A DNA stretch of 64,000 nt, from NCBI RefSeq assembly GCF_014077095.1, contig NZ_JACGVG010000035.1:248001-312000 (forward strand), read 5' to 3'. Made by a program: the position numbers and the translations under genes. This document shows, piece by piece, positions 57,808-64,000 of the stretch (its first letter is position 1; each line of letters starts with the position of its first letter). Source of the stretch: Colwellia sp. MB02u-6 (GTDB lineage Bacteria > Pseudomonadota > Gammaproteobacteria > Enterobacterales > Alteromonadaceae). The notes beneath the pieces are model-generated. The model was not told the origin of the DNA and searched no databases. It saw only the letters and a list, made by a program, of their open reading frames with translations.

Positions 57808-57834
57808 AAAAAAAAAGCGCCAGAAGGCGCTTTT
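57808..57834 (-). terminator. terminator after suhB
   Basis: On the minus strand AAAAGCGCC, loop TTCT, GGCGCTTTTTTTTT. Confidence 0.92.
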
Positions 57835-57858
57835 GATCATCATGTCTAATGCAAGTAT

Positions 57859-58662
57859 TTACTTGCTTAGAGCATCACCTAAATGAGGTCGAATATCTTT
57901 TAAAATTTCTTTTGCCAAGCGTGGACTACTTGCGACAATATTACCTGAGTTACCGTGATTGTGGCCACCAACAAAGTCAGTTACTAAACCACCTGCTTCA
58001 ATGACCATTAATTCACCCGCGGCACTATTCCAAGGTTTTAAACCAATTTCAAAGTAACCGTCAACACGACCAGCAGCCACGTAAGCTAAATCTAGAGCGA
58101 CACAGCCAGCATGACGCATATCAGATGTTTTACCAAAGAGTGTTTTAAACATTTGTAAATAAGCATCTGTGTGTTGCTTATGTTTAAAAGGGAAGCCGGT
58201 CGCTAAAATAGAACCATTAAGTTCTTTAGATTGCTTTACGCGGATTCTGAAACCGTTTAATTGTGCACCTTTACCGCGACTTGCGGTAAATAGCTCACCA
58301 CGGATTGGATCATAGATAACTGATTGATCTAATTTCCCTTTAACTTTTAAAGCAATTGACACAGCAAAGTGTGGAATACCTTTAACAAAGTTTGGGGTGC
58401 CATCAAGCGGGTCAATAATCCACTGATAGTCGTTGTCTTTACCTTCAATTAAACCACACTCTTCACCAATAATAGTGTGATTAGGGTAAGATTTTTGAAT
58501 TGTTTCAACAATAGCTAGTTCAGCACTTATATCAACATTAGTAACGATATCGTTCGTACCCTTAGATTCAATTTCAATCTTATCTACTTGTTCAAAAGCG
58601 CGCAAAATTACTTTGCCCGCCGCACGTGCAGAGCGCACGGCAATATTTAGCATCGGATGCAT
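57859..58662 (-). CDS. suhB: inositol monophosphatase family protein SuhB
   Basis: A 267-aa Mg-dependent phosphatase, the same length as E. coli SuhB, which also serves as a factor in rRNA antitermination complexes. Metal-binding motifs are GEECG, WIIDPLDGTPNF and the C-terminal WNSAAGELMVIEAGG. The usual DGTTNF is DGTPNF here; the metal-binding acidic residues are kept. It diverges from trmJ across 415 bases, a neighbourhood shared with E. coli (suhB-trmJ-iscR). Confidence 0.94.
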   Translation of the reverse strand: MHPMLNIAVRSARAAGKVILRAFEQVDKIEIESKGTNDIVTNVDISAELAIVETIQKSYPNHTIIGEECGLIEGKDNDYQWIIDPLDGTPNFVKGIPHFAVSIALKVKGKLDQSVIYDPIRGELFTASRGKGAQLNGFRIRVKQSKELNGSILATGFPFKHKQHTDAYLQMFKTLFGKTSDMRHAGCVALDLAYVAAGRVDGYFEIGLKPWNSAAGELMVIEAGGLVTDFVGGHNHGNSGNIVASSPRLAKEILKDIRPHLGDALSK

Positions 58663-59077
58663 TATCGACTACCCTATTTGTTGTAAAATGTCATAAACAG
58701 CTATGTAAAAGAACGAGGTTAATGTTGAAAGCCATACTGTAATAAAGCCCCAAAATTAAGCGCGCGAATTATAGCAAACTAATTGTTGCTTTGCGACACT
58801 CTTATTTATCATTAATGAACTGATATTAGTTAGGTTAGATAAAGTTATAACGAATAAGATAAAACTTACCCTAATTTCTTTAACTTATAGACAAAAGAGC
58901 TAGGCCATATTGATAAACACTATAAAACTAATATAAAAGCCGTGGTTTTTTCTCAGTACAAGGATAATGTTCTGTGTTAACATTATCGATAATTTTAGCC
59001 GTCTAGATAGGTAATGTTGTTAGCTAATTACAGTCATGTTAACTAATTATTACCCTCGAATTAAGTAAGTGTAGATA
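58663..59077. other. suhB-trmJ divergent intergenic region
   Basis: The suhB -10 box TATAAT lies at 58768-58773 (minus). A perfect 9-base stem GATAATGTT/AACATTATC lies at 58963-58987. A 12-base direct repeat with one mismatch, GTTAGCTAATTA (59019-59030) and GTTAACTAATTA (59038-59049), lies just before trmJ and could be a tandem binding site. No gene seen. Confidence 0.5.
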
Positions 59078-59839
59078 ATGTCAGATTCTTTATTAAGTAA
59101 GGTTCGTATCGTTCTTGTTAATACCTCAGATTGTCGTAATATCGGCTCAGCCGCTCGCGCCATGAAAACAATGGGTTTAACTGAGCTCATTTTAGTTGAT
59201 CCCATTGAAATGCCTAATGGTCAAGCACAAGCTTTAGCTGCTGGCGCAACTGATGTTTTAAAAAATGCCAGAGTAGTGGCAACACTCGAAGAAGCCATTA
59301 AAGATTGTGGTTTAGTGGTTGGCACAAGTGCTCGGTCGCGCACGTTACCTTGGCCCATGCTAGAGCCTAGAGGTTGTGGCGAAAAACTGATCACAGAAGC
59401 ACAAGAATACCCTGTGGCATTAGTATTTGGCCGTGAGAGTAGTGGCTTAACGAATGAAGAGCTCCAGTTATGTAACTTTCATGTGCAAATTCCAGCAAAT
59501 CCAGAATATAGTTCATTGAATTTGGCTATGGCAGTACAAACCTTAAGTTATGAAGTGCGTACAAGTTTCCTAATCCATCAACAACAAGCCTTCACTATGA
59601 GTGAAAATGAAGAATATCCGCTTGCTGAGGAAACAGAACGCTTTTATCAACATTTTGAAAATGTACTAAAAGCAACGGGCTTTATTATGCCAAGTCACCC
59701 AGGTTTAGTGATGACTAAGCTGCGCCGTTTGTTTAACCGTGCACGGCCCGATGTAAAAGAATTGAAAATGATGCGTGGTATTTTAGCCTCAGTTGAACGC
59801 GCTGCAAAAGCCTCTAATACTGAAAAAAACAAAGATTAA
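59078..59839 (+). CDS. trmJ: tRNA (cytidine/uridine-2'-O-)-methyltransferase TrmJ
   Basis: SPOUT-class methyltransferase that 2'-O-methylates position 32 of several tRNAs. The N-terminal 160 residues hold the family motifs [42 protein letters not shown] and [17 protein letters not shown], forming the SAM knot. The C-terminal helical extension is typical of TrmJ. Length 253 aa (E. coli 246). It lies upstream of cysE and isc, near the position it holds in E. coli. Confidence 0.95.
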   Translation: MSDSLLSKVRIVLVNTSDCRNIGSAARAMKTMGLTELILVDPIEMPNGQAQALAAGATDVLKNARVVATLEEAIKDCGLVVGTSARSRTLPWPMLEPRGCGEKLITEAQEYPVALVFGRESSGLTNEELQLCNFHVQIPANPEYSSLNLAMAVQTLSYEVRTSFLIHQQQAFTMSENEEYPLAEETERFYQHFENVLKATGFIMPSHPGLVMTKLRRLFNRARPDVKELKMMRGILASVERAAKASNTEKNKD

Positions 59840-59850
59840 TTATAGCGTTA

Positions 59851-59876
59851 GTTAGTCACTTAACTGAGTGACTAAC
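59851..59876. repeat. hairpin between trmJ and cysE
   Basis: GTTAGTCACT, loop TAACTG, AGTGACTAAC: a 10-base perfect stem 12 bases after the trmJ stop. No T-run follows, so termination, if any, would be partial. Confidence 0.6.
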
Positions 59877-59910
59877 TCTGATTACAGCATAGAGAATTAA
59901 GGAACGTGGT

Positions 59911-60720
59911 ATGTTTAACCGCATGAAAGAAGATATTAATAGTGTATTTGACCGAGATCCTGCCGCACGTAATGTTTTTGAAGTTTTAACAAATTATCCT
60001 GGCCTGCATGCCGTGTGGTTTCACCGTTTAAGTCATCGTTTGTGGAAATTTAATTGTAAATGGTTAGCGCGATCACTCTCAACATTTTCTCGTTGGTTAA
60101 CGGGTATTGAGATCCACCCAGGTGCGACTATTGGTCGGCGATTTTTTATTGATCATGGTATGGGTGTTGTCATCGGTGGTACTGCTGAAATAGGTGATGA
60201 TGTCACTTTATACCAAGGGGTTACGCTAGGCGGCACAAGTTGGAAAGAAGGCAAACGCCATCCAACCTTAATGAATAATGTTGTTATTGGTGCCGGAGCT
60301 AAAATTTTAGGTCCAATTACCATTGGTAAGAATGGCAAGGTAGGTTCGAACTCCGTTGTGGTAAAAGATGTGCCTGAAAACGGCACAGCTGTTGGCATTC
60401 CCGCTCGCATTATTAACGCTAAAAAGGATGATAGTGCCGCTGAAAAACGTGAGAAAGTGGCAAAGAAATATGGCTTTGATGCTTATGCGGTGGCTACTGA
60501 TAATCCAGATCCAGTCGCTAAAGCGATAGGTCGTTTACTTGACCATATACATTTAATGGAAAATAAAGTTTCTGATTTATGTCGAGAAGTTAATCAGCTT
60601 GGTGGTCATGTTTGTCAAGAAGCGCTACCTGAATTAAGGGTGGGTGAGTTTGACGAAGATGAGAAAGCGGCAGCAAAACGTCGAGAAAGCGCAAAAGAAT
60701 CTTTTGATCCAGCAATTTAG
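59911..60720 (+). CDS. cysE: serine O-acetyltransferase CysE
   Basis: Makes O-acetylserine for cysteine synthesis, supplying the sulfur donor used by IscS. The 269-aa protein has the N-terminal helical domain, the left-handed beta-helix with hexapeptide repeats ([41 protein letters not shown]) and a C-terminal tail. The catalytic His is in DHGMG. The C-terminus continues about 90 residues past the helix and is charged; it does not end in the Ile preceded by acidic residues that docks into CysK with certainty, although the last residue is Ile (FDPAI). Confidence 0.94.
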   Translation: MFNRMKEDINSVFDRDPAARNVFEVLTNYPGLHAVWFHRLSHRLWKFNCKWLARSLSTFSRWLTGIEIHPGATIGRRFFIDHGMGVVIGGTAEIGDDVTLYQGVTLGGTSWKEGKRHPTLMNNVVIGAGAKILGPITIGKNGKVGSNSVVVKDVPENGTAVGIPARIINAKKDDSAAEKREKVAKKYGFDAYAVATDNPDPVAKAIGRLLDHIHLMENKVSDLCREVNQLGGHVCQEALPELRVGEFDEDEKAAAKRRESAKESFDPAI

Positions 60721-60893
60721 TTCCCTTTTATTTGTAGCTAGAGGTTATTTTGCTGTAAACAAGCATTTAGCCTAGTTATCGATACTAAATTTCCAGTCTA
60801 GCCTTACTTTCACTCAGAGGTTATTAAACATTAGAGCGATGTAAACTTTAATGTTTCTTCTTTCGTATTGATTAAAAATTAAAGGCGCGTAAA

Positions 60894-60950
60894 ATACTTG
60901 AGTAAATCAGTCGGGTATTTAGTTGACTAATTTGTAGGGAGATGTAAAAT
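60894..60950 (+). promoter_or_regulatory. iscR promoter with tandem IscR type 1 sites
   Basis: Site A at 60894-60918 (ATACTTGAGT...CGGGTAT) matches 24 of 25 positions of the type 1 IscR consensus. A second site at 60919-60943 directly follows; its left half (TTAGTTGACTA) fits but its right half does not. The promoter overlaps: -35 TTGACT 60923-60928, 16-base spacer, -10 TAAAAT 60945-60950. This is the arrangement for autorepression by [2Fe-2S]-IscR. Confidence 0.8.
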
Positions 60951-60976
60951 TGCCAACCAATTGATAGGGGTAATAT

Positions 60977-61486
60977 ATGAAATTGACGTCTAAAGGCCGA
61001 TACGCTGTAACAGCAATGCTCGATGTAGCTATTCATGCGATAACAGGACCTGTTCCACTGGCTGATATTTCTGAGCGCCAAGGTATCTCATTATCATATC
61101 TAGAGCAACTTTTTTCACGGCTTAGAAAATACGGACTCGTCAATAGTGTTCGTGGGCCAGGTGGCGGTTACCGGTTAGGACAATGTTCAGCGAAAATTAC
61201 CATTGCTGATGTTATCAATGCTGTTGACGAAAGTATCAATGCCACTAAATGTGGTGGCACAGGTAATTGTCAAGATGGTCAGCAATGCTTAACGCATTAT
61301 TTATGGACTGATTTAAGCGACAGAATTGAAGACTTTTTAAAAGGCATTTCACTTGCCGAGCTCGTCGAGCAACGAAATGTAAAAATAGTGTCACAACGAC
61401 AAGATGAAGCTACAGCGAAAGCTCGCAAATCCCCTTCGTTAGAGACCTTAATTACTACTCGCAATATTATGAATGACTGGCATTAA
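60977..61486 (+). CDS. iscR: Fe-S cluster-sensing transcription regulator IscR
   Basis: Rrf2-family regulator, 169 aa. A winged helix at about 1-75 ([46 protein letters not shown]) is followed by the cluster motif [13 protein letters not shown] (about 92-104) and the His used as fourth ligand in CLTHYLW. With a [2Fe-2S] cluster it represses the isc operon through the site upstream. GGGG lies eight bases before the ATG. First gene of iscRSUA-hscB. Confidence 0.96.
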   Translation: MKLTSKGRYAVTAMLDVAIHAITGPVPLADISERQGISLSYLEQLFSRLRKYGLVNSVRGPGGGYRLGQCSAKITIADVINAVDESINATKCGGTGNCQDGQQCLTHYLWTDLSDRIEDFLKGISLAELVEQRNVKIVSQRQDEATAKARKSPSLETLITTRNIMNDWH

Positions 61487-61515
61487 TAGCTGGTTCAACT
61501 GGAGATTATTAATTA

Positions 61516-62730
61516 ATGAAGCTTCCCATTTATTTTGATTATTCATCGACAACACCGGTAGACAAACGTGTTGCTGAAAAAATGATGCAATATATGACTA
61601 CTGATGGTTTTTTTGGAAACCCGGCATCACGTTCACACAAATTTGGTTGGCAAGCGGAAGAAGCGGTTGATATCGCTCGTAATCAAGTTGCTGATTTGAT
61701 TAACGCCGACCCACGCGAAATTGTTATTACCTCAGGTGCAACAGAGTCTAATAACTTAGGTATTAAAGGTGCAGCTAAGTTTTACAGTAAAAAAGGTAAG
61801 CATATTATTACCTGTAAAACAGAACATAAAGCCGTACTAGATACTTGTCGCGAGTTAGAGCGTCAAGGCTTTGAAGTAACTTACCTTGATCCTGAAAGCA
61901 ATGGTTTAATTGATTTAGAAAAATTAAAAGACGCCATGCGTGAAGATACTGTTCTCGTTAGTATCATGCACCTTAATAACGAAATTGGTGTAATTCAAGA
62001 TATTGCGGCCATTGGCGAAATGTGTCGCGAACGTAAAATTATTTTTCATGTTGATGCTGCGCAAAGTGCCGGTAAAATTGAAATTGATTTACAAGTTTTA
62101 AAAGTGGATTTAATGTCATTTTCTGCCCATAAAATTTATGGTCCAAAAGGCATAGGTGCACTCTATGTTAGTCGTAAACCTCGTGTTCGTCTTGAATCAC
62201 AAATGCACGGTGGTGGCCATGAACGTGGTATGCGTTCAGGTACACTAGCAACTCACCAAATTGTTGGTATGGGTGAAGCATTTAGAATTGGAAAAGAAGA
62301 ACTAGTACAAGACGCAATACACGTGACTAAAATGCGTGATCGTTTATGGGCTGGTTTAAACGACATGGAACAAGTTTTTGTTAACGGCGATTTTGACCAA
62401 CGTTATCCAGGTAACTTAAATGTCAGTTTCAATTTTGTTGAAGGTGAATCGCTTATCATGGCGTTAAAAGACTTAGCAGTATCTTCAGGTTCAGCCTGTA
62501 CTTCAGCAAGTTTAGAGCCATCGTACGTACTTCGAGCTTTAGGGTTAAATGATGAAATGGCGCACAGCTCAATTCGTTTTAGTTTCGGTCGTTTTACTAC
62601 AGAAGAAGAAATAGATTATGCCATTGACCTGATTAAAAAGGCAATTGGCCATTTACGTGACATGTCACCGCTTTGGGAAATGTTCAAAGACGGTATCGAT
62701 TTAGACTCAATAGAATGGGCTGCTCACTAG
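61516..62730 (+). CDS. iscS: cysteine desulfurase IscS
   Basis: PLP enzyme that takes sulfur from cysteine for Fe-S clusters, tRNA thiolation and other cofactors. The 404-aa length equals E. coli. The PLP lysine is in [17 protein letters not shown] and the active-site cysteine in [21 protein letters not shown]. Its start lies 29 bases after iscR. Sulfur flows to IscU, encoded 18 bases downstream. Confidence 0.97.
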   Translation: MKLPIYFDYSSTTPVDKRVAEKMMQYMTTDGFFGNPASRSHKFGWQAEEAVDIARNQVADLINADPREIVITSGATESNNLGIKGAAKFYSKKGKHIITCKTEHKAVLDTCRELERQGFEVTYLDPESNGLIDLEKLKDAMREDTVLVSIMHLNNEIGVIQDIAAIGEMCRERKIIFHVDAAQSAGKIEIDLQVLKVDLMSFSAHKIYGPKGIGALYVSRKPRVRLESQMHGGGHERGMRSGTLATHQIVGMGEAFRIGKEELVQDAIHVTKMRDRLWAGLNDMEQVFVNGDFDQRYPGNLNVSFNFVEGESLIMALKDLAVSSGSACTSASLEPSYVLRALGLNDEMAHSSIRFSFGRFTTEEEIDYAIDLIKKAIGHLRDMSPLWEMFKDGIDLDSIEWAAH

Positions 62731-62748
62731 AGCGCTAGGAGAAATATT

Positions 62749-63132
62749 ATGGCTTATAGCGAAAAAGTAATTGATCATTATGAAAATCCACGCAACGTTG
62801 GTTCTTTTGATAAGAATGACACACAAGTTGCTACGGGTATGGTTGGCGCACCTGCATGTGGTGACGTAATGAAGTTACAACTTAAAATTTCAGCGGACGG
62901 CATTATTGAAGACGCGAAATTTAAAACTTACGGCTGTGGCTCTGCGATTGCCTCAAGCTCATTGGTAACAGAATGGGTTAAAGGTAAGTCAATTGATGAA
63001 GCCGGCCAAATCAAAAATACGGCGATTGCTGAAGAACTTGCATTACCGCCAGTGAAAATTCACTGTTCAATCTTAGCGGAAGACGCAATTAAAGCGGCAA
63101 TCGAAGATTACCGTAGTAAGCATAAAGGTTAA
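62749..63132 (+). CDS. iscU: Fe-S cluster scaffold IscU
   Basis: A 127-aa scaffold on which [2Fe-2S] clusters are assembled. The three ligands are Cys in PACGDVMKL, Cys in [10 protein letters not shown] and Cys in [11 protein letters not shown]; the LPPVKIHC stretch is the HscA recognition motif. AGGAGAAA precedes the ATG. Fits the E. coli length (128). Confidence 0.97.
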   Translation: MAYSEKVIDHYENPRNVGSFDKNDTQVATGMVGAPACGDVMKLQLKISADGIIEDAKFKTYGCGSAIASSSLVTEWVKGKSIDEAGQIKNTAIAEELALPPVKIHCSILAEDAIKAAIEDYRSKHKG

Positions 63133-63146
63133 GCTGGAGACGCAAT

Positions 63147-63470
63147 ATGAGTGTAACGATGACACCTGCTGCATCTGACAGGATAAAATCGTTTATCGAA
63201 AACCGGGGCAAGGGCCTCGGTCTACGATTAGGTATTAAAACAACGGGTTGTTCTGGTTTAGCTTATGTACTTGAATTTGTAGATGATCTAAATGATGACG
63301 ATTCAATGTTTTCCATTAATGATGTCAATATCATTATTGATGGTAAAAGCCTGGTTTATCTTGATGGTATCGAACTTGATTTTATTAAAGAAGGTTTGAA
63401 CGAAGGCTTTAAATTCACCAACCCAAATGCCAAAGGCGCATGTGGTTGTGGTGAAAGTTTTAATGTTTAG
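63147..63470 (+). CDS. iscA: A-type Fe-S carrier IscA
   Basis: A 107-aa A-type carrier that passes clusters to apo-proteins. The three conserved cysteines are in [13 protein letters not shown] and the C-terminal GACGCGES. Length equals E. coli (107). It lies 14 bases after iscU with GGAG upstream. Confidence 0.96.
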   Translation: MSVTMTPAASDRIKSFIENRGKGLGLRLGIKTTGCSGLAYVLEFVDDLNDDDSMFSINDVNIIIDGKSLVYLDGIELDFIKEGLNEGFKFTNPNAKGACGCGESFNV

Positions 63471-63497
63471 TGATCGATTAATTTCACTGGAGTTGTT

Positions 63498-64000
63498 GTG
63501 AATTATTTTCAGTTATTTGGTTTAGAAATTCAGTTTACTATTGACTTGGCTAAGCTTTCAACAATTTACCAAACATTACAAAAAAAAGTACATCCTGATC
63601 GCTTTGCTCATGGTTCAAGCCAAGAGCAAATGCTATCCGTTAAAAAATCAACCTTGATTAACGATGCCTACCAAACACTAAAAAAACCACTAAATCGCGC
63701 GCAATATCTTTTAGAATTGCGCGGTATTAGCATGCCTAACGAGCAGGCTTCTTTTGGTGACGTGAGTTTTTTAATGCATCAAATGGAACTGCGAGAAATG
63801 CTAGACGAAGTCAAGCATGCTGATGATGTCGATGCAGCTGTGTTTGACGCTTCACAAGTGTTTGAAGCAGAATTCCAGCAACTCTTTAATCAGCTGCAAA
63901 GTCAACTGGCAGAAGATACGCCAGAATCCAATAGCTTAGCTTGCGATGTTTTAAGAAAACTTAAGTTTTATCAAAAGCTTCATGTTGAGCTAGATAAGCT
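63498..64000 (+). CDS. hscB: co-chaperone HscB (3' end outside window)
   Basis: J-domain co-chaperone that brings IscU to HscA. Start GTG 63498, with GGAG upstream. MNYFQLFGLEIQF opens the J domain and HPD is in KVHPDRFAHGS near residue 34. The C-terminal three-helix domain that binds IscU follows. The window ends after 167 codons without a stop; E. coli HscB has 171, so only a few residues are missing. hscA and fdx should follow. Confidence 0.94.
   Translation, partial: MNYFQLFGLEIQFTIDLAKLSTIYQTLQKKVHPDRFAHGSSQEQMLSVKKSTLINDAYQTLKKPLNRAQYLLELRGISMPNEQASFGDVSFLMHQMELREMLDEVKHADDVDAAVFDASQVFEAEFQQLFNQLQSQLAEDTPESNSLACDVLRKLKFYQKLHVELDK

Larger units (their letters stand above)
57475..57858. 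other. hppD-suhB convergent intergenic region
   Basis: Holds the hppD terminator (57502-57528) and the suhB terminator (57808-57834). Between them, at 57530-57800, I see no frame longer than a few codons with a ribosome binding site, and no repeat. Confidence 0.7.

Noticed and set aside
59851-59876. Intrinsic terminator between trmJ and cysE
   Set aside because: The stem is perfect but no T-run follows on either strand, so I list it as a hairpin only.
1-64000. tRNA, rRNA, CRISPR array, prophage or transposase
   Set aside because: Looked for by eye on both strands; no cloverleaf-like gene, no regularly spaced repeats and no transposase or integrase frame was found. A covariance-model scan could still find a small RNA I missed.

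Overview
The window looks like chromosome from a low-GC marine gammaproteobacterium, most likely a Colwellia-like member of the Alteromonadales. The grounds are the AT-rich codon use, the E. coli-like order of the housekeeping blocks, fused nuoCD, and copies of an ATACCA-type intergenic repeat I associate with this order. Genus is an inference from gene content and style. I saw no tRNA, rRNA, CRISPR array, prophage or intact insertion sequence.

Layout. (1) 1-3133, minus: MoxR AAA+ ATPase, DUF58, DUF4381 and a VWA BatA-like protein cut by the left edge. (2) 3407-6867, plus: fadI-fadJ, the trifunctional beta-oxidation enzyme, behind a promoter with a perfect FadR-like palindrome. (3) 6868-15454: an accessory stretch with a 67-aa membrane protein, two unlisted peptide genes (47 and 34 aa, minus strand) under a near-consensus sigma-54 promoter, a 1529-aa propeller/PAS/GGDEF/EAL sensor and an M16 peptidase. 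(4) 15664-20179: sixA, smrB, prmB, aroC and an MFS transporter. (5) 20326-34835: lipoate synthesis and cell-wall block lipB-lipA, ybeD, dacA, rlpA, rodA, mrdA, rlmH, rsfS, nadD, holA, lptE, leuS, then ybeL, in the E. coli order. (6) 34965-37355: a Lon-family protease. (7) 38015-53469: a complete 13-gene nuo operon for respiratory complex I. (8) 53495-53794: a frameshifted remnant of a DGSG-repeat protein. (9) 54149-60720: deaD with a structured leader, hppD behind two TyrR-like boxes, suhB, trmJ and cysE. (10) 60894-64000: iscR-iscS-iscU-iscA-hscB, with a near-perfect type 1 IscR site; hscB is cut by the right edge.

How it fits together. FadIJ supplies NADH and reduced electron carriers to the respiratory chain. 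Complex I oxidises NADH and needs many Fe-S clusters built by the Isc system. Lipoyl synthase is another Fe-S enzyme and supports the 2-oxoacid dehydrogenases. The rodA-mrdA-dacA-rlpA group builds and trims the rod-shaped sacculus.

The least explained part is the accessory stretch between fadJ and sixA, above all the sigma-54-promoted peptide pair at 7428-7747. Regulatory site calls rest on reading motifs by eye, not on scored searches.
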